Part shown: one piece after another, positions 18,786 through 26,633 of the stretch
How the letters are laid out: each line of letters opens with the position of its first letter
Numbering within the stretch: position 1 is the first letter of the stretch
DNA from: an uncultured Prevotella sp.
Lineage (GTDB): Bacteria; Bacteroidota; Bacteroidia; Bacteroidales; Bacteroidaceae
DNA: 64,000 bases
Reading direction: 5' to 3'
Assembly (NCBI GenBank): GCA_947302435.1
Contig: CAMYVQ010000004.1
Location: 27,783 to 91,782 of the forward strand
The notes under the pieces: generated by a model
What the model was told of the DNA's origin: nothing
The model's input: the letters and a program-made list of their open reading frames with translations, nothing else
Database searches by the model: none
Program-made: the position numbers and the translations under genes

Positions 18786-18964
18786 TAGCCCCCTAAGTTC
18801 TTGGACGAGCCAAGCGGCTAAGCCGAGCGAGGGGGATGGGGGTCTGAACAGGCCCAAAAGAAAAAGTGATTATTAACAATATTATTAATAACGGGTGGTC
18901 GTTCAGACCCCCAACCCCCTCGCTCGGCTTAGCCGCTTGGCTCGTCCAAGAACTTAGGGGGCTA
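18786..18964. repeat. MITE-like long inverted repeat in the cysK leader
   Basis: 64-bp arms, one mismatch, about 50-bp AT-rich centre; ends TAGCCCCCTAAG...GGGGGTCTGAAC. Confidence 0.95.
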
Positions 18965-18977
18965 AAAATACAAGGTT

Positions 18978-19925
18978 ATGGCAAAGATTGCAAAGCAGCT
19001 GACTGAGCTCGTCGGCAACACCCCACTTCTGGAGCTCAACAAGTATTCAACGGCAAAGGGGCTGGAGACTCCTGTTATTGCCAAAGTAGAGTTCTTTAAT
19101 CCTGGCGGTAGCGTGAAGGACCGTATCGCACTGGCGATGATTGAGGATGCAGAGGCCAAGGGTATCCTGAAGCCTGGAGCCACCATCATCGAGCCCACCA
19201 GCGGCAACACTGGCGTGGGTCTGGCACTCGTCAGTGCTGTGAAAGGCTACCACCTGATTCTCACCATGCCCGAAACCATGAGCGTGGAGCGTAGGAACCT
19301 TGTAAAGGCCTACGGTGCCGAGGTGCGTCTCACCTCTGGAAAGGACGGCATGCCCGGAGCTATCCGCGCTGCCGAGGAACTGCGCAACGAGATTCCCGGC
19401 AGTGTCATCCTGCAGCAGTTCGAGAACGCCGCCAACCCCGCCAAGCACTATGCCACGACGGGTCCTGAGATCTGGCGCGACACCGACGGACAGGTCGACA
19501 TCTTCATCGGTGGTGTGGGTACTGGCGGTACCATCAGTGGCACGGGCAAATATCTGAAGGAGCAGAACCCCAACGTGAAGGTCATTGCCGTAGAGCCGAA
19601 GTCGAGCCCTGTGCTGAACGGCGGTCAGAGCGGTCCCCACAAGATTCAGGGCATCGGTGCAGGCTTCGTGCCCAAGACCTACAACGCCGAGGTCATCGAC
19701 GAGGTCTTCGATGTGGAGAACGACGATGCCATCCGCACGGGCCGTGAGATTGCCCAACAGGAGGGCCTGCTGGTAGGTATCAGTGCAGGTGCCGCCCTTT
19801 ATGCCGCCATTCAGGTGGCCAAACGCCCGGAAAACAAGGGCAAGAAAGTGGTGGTATTACTGCCCGACACGGGCGAGCGTTATCTCTCCACCGTCCTGTA
19901 TGCCTTCGAGGAGTACCCCCTCTAA
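18978..19925 (+). CDS. cysK: Cysteine synthase A
   Basis: LTELVGNTPLLELNKY, EPTSGNTGVGLALV, GVGTGGTISGTGKYLKE. Confidence 0.96.
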   Translation: MAKIAKQLTELVGNTPLLELNKYSTAKGLETPVIAKVEFFNPGGSVKDRIALAMIEDAEAKGILKPGATIIEPTSGNTGVGLALVSAVKGYHLILTMPETMSVERRNLVKAYGAEVRLTSGKDGMPGAIRAAEELRNEIPGSVILQQFENAANPAKHYATTGPEIWRDTDGQVDIFIGGVGTGGTISGTGKYLKEQNPNVKVIAVEPKSSPVLNGGQSGPHKIQGIGAGFVPKTYNAEVIDEVFDVENDDAIRTGREIAQQEGLLVGISAGAALYAAIQVAKRPENKGKKVVVLLPDTGERYLSTVLYAFEEYPL

Positions 19926-20019
19926 GTTTGTCTTGAGTGATTATTGATTACCCCCCCGTCACCTACAATAGTTTATACATTATTAGAATACGCGAGCATC
20001 CGCGCGAGTTACATCATAT

Positions 20020-20058
20020 CAAAAAAGATGCGCTCCCCAATACGGGGCGCATCTTTTT
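20020..20058. terminator. Bidirectional terminator between cysK and ackA
   Basis: AAAAAAGATGCGCTCCCC aatac GGGGCGCATCTTTTTT. Confidence 0.85.
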
Positions 20059-20081
20059 TAGTCTTTCCATCTGACGGAAGA

Positions 20082-21275
20082 TTACTTCACCAGGGCCATG
20101 GTGTCGGTGGCAATCATCAGCTCTTCGTCGGTGGGGATGACGACAACCTTCACCTTCGAGTCGTCGGCAGAGATGACAGCCTCTTCGCCGCGTGTCTGGT
20201 TCTTCGCATCGTCGAACTTCACGCCGAGGAACTCCATGCCCTCGCAGACAGCCGAGCGCATGCCAATCTGGTTCTCGCCCACTCCGGCGGTGAACACGAT
20301 GACATCGACACCGCCCATAGCGGCAGCGTAGGCACCGATGTACTTCTTGATGCGGTAGGCGTACATGTCCTGAGCCAGTTGGGCGCGCTGGTCGCCAGCC
20401 TTGGCGGCATTCTCCACGTCGCGCATGTCGGAAGAGCCGCCCGTGATGCCTGCCACGCCGCTCTTCTTGTTGAGCAGGTTGCTCATGCCGTCGGCATCAA
20501 GACCCAGTTTCTTCTCCAAGAACGTCACGGCACCGCCGTCGATGTCGCCCGAACGGGTACCCATCATCAGGCCCTCCAACGGAGTGAGGCCCATCGAAGT
20601 GTCCACACACTTGCCATCGACCACGGCAGCAATCGATCCGCCATTACCGATATGGCAAGTAATCACTCGTGTGCCTTTGGCTTCCATTCCAAGGAACTCC
20701 AGTGCGCGGGCCGAGACGTAGCGGTGCGAGGTGCCATGGAAACCATAGCGGCGCACGGCATATTTCTCATACAGCTCATAGGGGATGGCATACATATATG
20801 CCTTGGCAGGCATGGTCTGGTGGAAGGCGGTATCGAACACGCCCACCTGGGGCAGGCCGGGCATCAGCTCCTTCACGGCGTTCACGCCCTTCAGGTTGGC
20901 AGGGTTGTGCAGCGGAGCCAGGTCGCTCACGGCCTCGAAGGCCTGTAGCACCTCATCGGTGAGCAGCACCGACTTGTTGAACTTCTCGCCGCCATGCACC
21001 ATGCGGTGGCCTACGGCATCGATCTCGTCGAGACTCTTGATGACACCGATCTCAGGGTCGGTGAGCAGGGAGAAGATGAACTTCACGCCCTCGGTATGCT
21101 CGGGAATGTCGTGCATGATCTGCTTTTTCTCGCCATTGGCGAGCTTCACCTTCACAAAGGCGCCGTCGAGACCTACGCGCTCTGCGCCGCCACTCGTCAT
21201 CACAGACTTGTCGTCCATGTTGTATAATGCATATTTAATCGAACTGCTGCCACAGTTAAGAACTAAGATTTTCAT
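20082..21275 (-). CDS. ackA: Acetate kinase
   Basis: MKILVLNCGSSSIKYALY; FHGTSHRYVS; GMSNLLNKKSGVAGITGGSSDMRD. Confidence 0.97.
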   Translation of the reverse strand: MKILVLNCGSSSIKYALYNMDDKSVMTSGGAERVGLDGAFVKVKLANGEKKQIMHDIPEHTEGVKFIFSLLTDPEIGVIKSLDEIDAVGHRMVHGGEKFNKSVLLTDEVLQAFEAVSDLAPLHNPANLKGVNAVKELMPGLPQVGVFDTAFHQTMPAKAYMYAIPYELYEKYAVRRYGFHGTSHRYVSARALEFLGMEAKGTRVITCHIGNGGSIAAVVDGKCVDTSMGLTPLEGLMMGTRSGDIDGGAVTFLEKKLGLDADGMSNLLNKKSGVAGITGGSSDMRDVENAAKAGDQRAQLAQDMYAYRIKKYIGAYAAAMGGVDVIVFTAGVGENQIGMRSAVCEGMEFLGVKFDDAKNQTRGEEAVISADDSKVKVVVIPTDEELMIATDTMALVK

Positions 21276-21287
21276 ATCTATTTTTTT

Positions 21288-21441
21288 GCCCCCTAAGTTA
21301 GGGGGTTGGGGGTCTGAACAAGCGAACCAGACCCAGACTGGGGTTTAAATTTATTCTTCAAGGGTGCTGCGCTTGTTCAGGACCCTATTCTTCGGGGGGC
21401 GTCGTCTGTTCAGACCCCCAACCCCCTAACTTAGGGGGCTA
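21288..21441. repeat. Second inverted-repeat element between pta and ackA
   Basis: Perfect 33-bp arms GCCCCCTAAGTTAGGGGGTTGGGGGTCTGAACA; same termini as the 18786-18964 element. Confidence 0.95.
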
Positions 21442-21445
21442 ATTT

Positions 21446-22456
21446 TCACTTCTTCGCGTCCATGGCCTGGCAGGCGGTGATGGCGACGAGGTAGTAGATG
21501 TCCTCGACGGAGCAGCCGCGTGAGAGGTCGTTCACCGGACGGGCGATGCCTTGCAGGATGGGGCCAATGGCCGTGGCACCGGCGAGGCGCTGCACTAACT
21601 TATAGGCAATGTTGCCCACTTCGAGGCAGGGGAATACCAATACGTTGGCGTTGCCGGCGATTTCAGAGCCGGGAGCCTTCTTCTTGCCGACAGAGGGTAC
21701 TAAGGCGGCATCGGCCTGCAACTCACCATCGATCTTCAGCGTGGGATCCAGTTCTTTGGCAAGGCGAGTGGCTTCCACCACCTTGTCGACCACCTCGTGA
21801 GAGGCACTTCCCTTCGTCGAGAAGCTCAGCATGGCCACACGGGGATCCTCGAAACCGGCCACCGACTTGGCAGTCTGCGCCGTGCAGACGGCAATCTGCG
21901 AGAGCTGGGCGGCATCGGGCATCGGCGTTACAGCCACGTCGCCCACGACGAGCACACCGTTCTCACCATATTCGGGCTTGTCGGTAATCATCAGCATGGC
22001 ACCGCTCACGCAGGTGATGCCAGGGGCGCACTTGATGATTTGCAGGGCAGGACGCAAGGTCTCGCCCGTGGTGCTCAAGGCACCCGAAATCTGTCCGTCG
22101 GCACCTTCGGTCTTGATGATCATGCAGCCCAAGTAGAGTGGGTCTTTCACTAACTCGCGAGCCTTCTCGATGGTCATGCCCTTCTTCTCGCGCAGCTTTG
22201 TCAGCAGCTGGGCATACTCCTCGCTCTTCTCACAGTTCAGCGGGTCGATGAGCGTGGCCTTGTCGATGTGGGTCAGTCCCTTCTCTTTGGCCAGTGCATG
22301 CACCTTCTCGGGGTTACCGATAAGAATCAGGTCGGCAATGTCGTCAGCCAGCACGCGGTCGGCTGCACACAGGGTGCGCTCCTCTTCAGCCTCGGGGAGC
22401 ACGATGCGCTGCTTGTTGCTCTTAGCACGCGCAATGATTTGATCAATTAATCCCAT
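21446..22456 (-). CDS. pta: Phosphate acetyltransferase
   Basis: KQRIVLPEAEEERTL; FSTKGSASHEVVDKV; NDLSRGCSVEDI. Confidence 0.95.
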   Translation of the reverse strand: MGLIDQIIARAKSNKQRIVLPEAEEERTLCAADRVLADDIADLILIGNPEKVHALAKEKGLTHIDKATLIDPLNCEKSEEYAQLLTKLREKKGMTIEKARELVKDPLYLGCMIIKTEGADGQISGALSTTGETLRPALQIIKCAPGITCVSGAMLMITDKPEYGENGVLVVGDVAVTPMPDAAQLSQIAVCTAQTAKSVAGFEDPRVAMLSFSTKGSASHEVVDKVVEATRLAKELDPTLKIDGELQADAALVPSVGKKKAPGSEIAGNANVLVFPCLEVGNIAYKLVQRLAGATAIGPILQGIARPVNDLSRGCSVEDIYYLVAITACQAMDAKK

Positions 22457-22573
22457 AGTCTGTTTTTAAATGATAATGTATAAAAGAGTTTATTGAATGC
22501 TATATTAAGATTGTTGAGATTGCAAAAGTAGCAAAAAATATCCGAAAAGCGCGGAAGTATTGGGATAATTAAT

Positions 22574-22727
22574 GTTATTTTATGAATGATGTCGCGATTT
22601 AAACGGAATGTGCCGGTAGTTCATTTTGAATCGTTTTACAAAGTCGTCGAGTTTGTGTTACAAAGTCGACGAGTTTGTCTCACAAAGTCGACGACTTTGT
22701 AAACTCATTTCATTTGAATGCCAGAAT
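22574..22727. repeat. 22-bp-period array in the divergent pta/epimerase intergenic region
   Basis: Seven in-phase units, including three ACAAAGTCG(A/T)CGA(G/C)TTTGT near-palindromes at 22638, 22660 and 22682. Confidence 0.85.
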
Positions 22728-22812
22728 GGCTAATTTTTTATTCAGAAATGATTCTTTATTATCAAGTTTTTTTTGTTAATTTGCAGTCAGAAACCTAAAA
22801 CATTAAATCTGT

Positions 22813-23766
22813 ATGAAAAATATACTCGTGATAGGGTCTACTGGCCAGATTGGCTCCGAACTCACCATGGAACTACGCCGGCGTTATGGCAACGACCACG
22901 TGGTGGCTGGTTATATTGCAGGTTGTGAACCGAAAGGCGAATTGGCTGAGAGCGGGCCGATGGCCGTTGCCGACGTGACACGCGGCGAGGATATTGCCGC
23001 CTCCGTGCGCCAGTATCATATTGACACCATCTATAATCTGGCTGCCCTGCTCTCCGTGGTGGCCGAGTCGAAGCCACGGTTGGCCTGGCAGGTGGGCATC
23101 GACGGACTGTGGAATGTGCTTGAGGTGGCTCGCGAAAACAAGTGTGCCGTCTTCACGCCCAGTTCCATCGGCTCGTTCGGGGTGGAGACCCCCCACGACA
23201 TGACCCCGCAGGACACCATACAGCGACCGCGCACCATCTATGGCGTGTCGAAGGTCACTACCGAACTGCTCTCCGACTGGTTCCATCACAAGTATGGGGT
23301 CGACACCCGTTCTGTGCGCTTTCCCGGCATCATCAGCTACATCACCCCTCCAGGCGGCGGCACCACCGACTATGCCGTCGACATCTATTACTATGCCGTA
23401 CGCGGCGAACTGTTCACCTGTCCCATCAAGGCCGGCACACGCATGGACATGATGTACATGCCCGATGCGCTGCGTGCCGCCATCGAGCTGATGGAGGCCA
23501 ATCCCGACCGGCTTGTCCATCGCAACGGTTTCAACGTGGCGGCCATGAGTTTCGACCCCGACATGATCTATACGGCGATCTGCAAGCACAAGCCCGACTT
23601 CAAGATGGTCTACGACATCGACCCCCTGAAACAGTCGATTGCCGAGTCGTGGCCCAATATGATGGACGACAGCTGTGCCCGTAGGGAATGGGGCTGGAAG
23701 CATGAGTACAACCTGCCTGCCATGACCCGCGACATGCTGGAGAAACTGTCGGCAAGACTCACCTAA
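22813..23766 (+). CDS. NAD-dependent epimerase/dehydratase (L-threonine 3-dehydrogenase-like SDR)
   Basis: ILVIGSTGQIGSELTMELRRRYG; YGVSKVTTELL; RFPGIISY. Confidence 0.9.
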   Translation: MKNILVIGSTGQIGSELTMELRRRYGNDHVVAGYIAGCEPKGELAESGPMAVADVTRGEDIAASVRQYHIDTIYNLAALLSVVAESKPRLAWQVGIDGLWNVLEVARENKCAVFTPSSIGSFGVETPHDMTPQDTIQRPRTIYGVSKVTTELLSDWFHHKYGVDTRSVRFPGIISYITPPGGGTTDYAVDIYYYAVRGELFTCPIKAGTRMDMMYMPDALRAAIELMEANPDRLVHRNGFNVAAMSFDPDMIYTAICKHKPDFKMVYDIDPLKQSIAESWPNMMDDSCARREWGWKHEYNLPAMTRDMLEKLSARLT

Positions 23767-23834
23767 ACAAGCCTTTGTTTTATGCTTTCTTTCGATTTGT
23801 CAGACTTTTTCTTGTCTATTTCAGAGATTATTCA

Positions 23835-23842
23835 TACTTTTG
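23835..23842 (+). promoter_or_regulatory. -7 element TACTTTTG of the signalling operon
   Basis: TAnnTTTG upstream of 23905. Confidence 0.5.
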
Positions 23843-23904
23843 GGCGTTAAAACTGACAAACAGATGGGATTTAAACCAAGTAACATAACAAAACAAATAA
23901 TATT

Positions 23905-25071
23905 ATGGCTGCAATAAAGATTTTAAGCGTTGACGACGAGGCTCCTTTAGAGTTGTTGATGAGACAGTACTTCAGACGCAAGATTCGCAACGGCGAGTAT
24001 GAGTTCTTCTTCGCGCATAACGGCTTGGAGGCTCTTGCCATCCTCTATAACAACCCCGACATCGAGATTATCCTCTCCGACATCAACATGCCTGAGATGG
24101 ACGGACTCACCCTGTTGGCCAAGGTGAACGAGATGCGCAATCCCGCGCTGCGCGTCATCATGGTGAGTGCCTACGGCGACATGAAGAACATCCGCCAGGC
24201 CATGAACAACGGGGCCTTCGACTTCGCCACGAAGCCCATTGACATGGAGGATCTGAGTCTGACCATCGAGAAGGCCATTGAGCAGATAAAATTCGTACAC
24301 GAGTCGCAGAAGGAGCACACGCAGTTGGAGTCACTGAAAAGGGACCTGAATACGGCGAGGGATATTCAGCAGTATATTCTGCCACAGGTGTTTCCGCCTT
24401 TCCCGGAAGACAACGACAAACTGGACATCTATGCCCTGATGGAGGCGGCCAAGGATATTGGCGGCGACTTCTACGATTTCTTCCGCATCGATGACGACCG
24501 CATTGCCCTGGTCATTGCCGATGTTTGCGGCAAGGGCATCCCGGCTGCCTTGTTTATGGCTGTCAGCCGCACCACAATCCACGCGAAAGGCATGCAGTGC
24601 AGCAGTGCCGGAGAGTGTCTGACCGAATCGAACCGTCTGCTGGCCGCCTATTCGGTAGACAATATGTTTGTGACGGTATTCTATGCCATCTACAACACGA
24701 AGACGGGCTTTGTGTCCTTCTGTAACGCCGGCCACAACCCGCCACACATCTTACGCGCTGACGGCACCGTCGAAGAACTGCCCTATCCGAAGAACACCAT
24801 CATAGGGGCTTTCGAAGGCATAGACTACAAGGAGGACACCCTGCAATTAGAGCGTGGTGACTCGTTGGTGATGTTTACAGACGGCGTGACCGAGGCCATG
24901 AACCCGGAAGAACAGGAGTTCGGCAAAGAGCGGTTGGACAACGCCATTAAGGGAATGGCCGACAAGAGTTGCCAACAGGTCATTGGCACCGTCATGGCCG
25001 CTATCAAGGACTTCGCAAACGGAGCCGAACAGAGTGACGACATTACAATGCTGGTACTCAAGAGAAAATAA
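23905..25071 (+). CDS. Response regulator with C-terminal SpoIIE/PP2C-type phosphatase domain
   Basis: REC: ILSVDDEAPLELLMRQYF..., IILSDINMPEMDGL; PP2C: DIGGDFYDFFRIDDDRIALVIADVCGKGIPAALFMA, GDSLVMFTDGVTEAMN, QSDDITMLVLKRK. Confidence 0.94.
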   Translation: MAAIKILSVDDEAPLELLMRQYFRRKIRNGEYEFFFAHNGLEALAILYNNPDIEIILSDINMPEMDGLTLLAKVNEMRNPALRVIMVSAYGDMKNIRQAMNNGAFDFATKPIDMEDLSLTIEKAIEQIKFVHESQKEHTQLESLKRDLNTARDIQQYILPQVFPPFPEDNDKLDIYALMEAAKDIGGDFYDFFRIDDDRIALVIADVCGKGIPAALFMAVSRTTIHAKGMQCSSAGECLTESNRLLAAYSVDNMFVTVFYAIYNTKTGFVSFCNAGHNPPHILRADGTVEELPYPKNTIIGAFEGIDYKEDTLQLERGDSLVMFTDGVTEAMNPEEQEFGKERLDNAIKGMADKSCQQVIGTVMAAIKDFANGAEQSDDITMLVLKRK

Positions 25072-25074
25072 AAG

Positions 25075-26613
25075 GTGAAGAGACACAATATTATCATAGC
25101 GTGCTTGGTTGTCCTGCTCTTGTCATTGGTCGTGTCAGGCTATTACATGCGTCATAGCAATGATGAGCGCATCAGTGAGTTGGAGTCGCAACTTGGCGAA
25201 CTGCGCGAGCAGGAGAAACAGTCGGCTGTGGATCGTCGCGTGAGCAAACAGATGGAGGAGATTGCCTACGGACAGCAGATTCTTTCCGAGGAGCGCAGTC
25301 GCGAGGCAATCCGACAGTCAGAGATTGCTCAGGAGATGACACTCCGCTCTGAGACGGAACGTCAGAAGGCCATCGAGGCGCAAGGCATTGCGGAAATGTC
25401 TGCCCAGGAAGCGTTGAGTGCCTACCAGATGGCAGAGCGCCAACGCATAGAAGCCGAGCATGCCAAGTTAGTGGCTGACACGCTGAACTATATATCGTTA
25501 GGGCGCACGCTTGGTTCGCAGTCGTATTCTATTTATCAGACTGGCGACACAGAGCTGGGCAACATGCTGGCCTACGCCTCCTACCTCTATACCCATGACT
25601 ATGGCGGCGACCTCTTTATCCCTGCGGTGTTTCAGGCACTGACACAGTCTGCAGGCGGTCGTCGTAACTGGAACGTCCACAACGGCAGCATCTCATGCAC
25701 GGAGATTTCGCCTAAGGACAACCATCTGCTGACAGTAAGCACTTACGGCGAGATTTTCAGTCACAGGATGCAGGACGGCCAGATGCAAACTACGCAACAG
25801 ATGAACGACACGCACTATTGCTTTCGCGACGGCTTCGCTTCCAAGAGCGGCAAAGACTACGCCATCAGTCATACCGGCCATTTGGTCGTTGCCGACGACA
25901 ATAAGATGCGCGTCATCTATTTGGAAAAAACAGCCCGTCCTTTCTCCCTTCAAAGTATGCACGACGGCAACCAATTGCTGATTGTCGGCGAGAACAGTGT
26001 AGCCTTGTTTGATATTGCCACTGACAAGGTCGTTGGCACACGCCAACTCGACTTCCATGTGGTGAGTACTGGCAGTCGTGACAACAAGCCTTTGCTTTTC
26101 GACAATCTTGGACACATGCACCTCGTCAACAGCCTTGACGACATGACGGATGAAAAAGTTCCCGTAGCTGGTCAGGTCTCAGCTTTTGCCGTAAGCCATC
26201 ATCACCGACTGACAGCCTACGGCATGGTCGACGGCACTATTTGGCTGACTGATGGAAACGGCAAGACCTATAAGCTTGTGGATCATCTCTCGCAGGTGAC
26301 GATGCTTCAATTTGACGGGAACCGACTCTATTCTTCCAGTTACGACGGCAAACTGCTCTTTTGGATGACTGGCGACCCACAGATTAAGCCCATCACGCTG
26401 TTCCAGTCTAACAGTTGGCTCACCAACTTTACCTTTAGCACAGACAAGAACTACATTTGGACGGGTGAATACAATGGCACCATTACCGAATATCTCATTT
26501 CACTCCCTAAGATTGCACAGCGCCTGCGCCAGAATGTGAAGCGCAATTTCACGCAAGAGGAATGGAACTACTACGTGGGAAAGGGAATACCCTATAGGAA
26601 CGTGAAACAGTAA
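25075..26613 (+). CDS. Single-TM protein with long coiled coil and C-terminal beta-propeller (WD40-like)
   Basis: GTG start 4 bp after the upstream stop; N-terminal TM; Q/E/R-rich helix; repetitive propeller-like C-terminal half. Confidence 0.7.
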   Translation: MKRHNIIIACLVVLLLSLVVSGYYMRHSNDERISELESQLGELREQEKQSAVDRRVSKQMEEIAYGQQILSEERSREAIRQSEIAQEMTLRSETERQKAIEAQGIAEMSAQEALSAYQMAERQRIEAEHAKLVADTLNYISLGRTLGSQSYSIYQTGDTELGNMLAYASYLYTHDYGGDLFIPAVFQALTQSAGGRRNWNVHNGSISCTEISPKDNHLLTVSTYGEIFSHRMQDGQMQTTQQMNDTHYCFRDGFASKSGKDYAISHTGHLVVADDNKMRVIYLEKTARPFSLQSMHDGNQLLIVGENSVALFDIATDKVVGTRQLDFHVVSTGSRDNKPLLFDNLGHMHLVNSLDDMTDEKVPVAGQVSAFAVSHHHRLTAYGMVDGTIWLTDGNGKTYKLVDHLSQVTMLQFDGNRLYSSSYDGKLLFWMTGDPQIKPITLFQSNSWLTNFTFSTDKNYIWTGEYNGTITEYLISLPKIAQRLRQNVKRNFTQEEWNYYVGKGIPYRNVKQ

Positions 26614-26633
26614 AAAGGCAAACAAGCAGGAAT

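Noticed and set aside
22638-22700. CRISPR array
   Set aside because: The 22-bp period leaves only 3 bp between repeats; no spacers, no leader and no cas genes. The same applies to the other 22-bp arrays.
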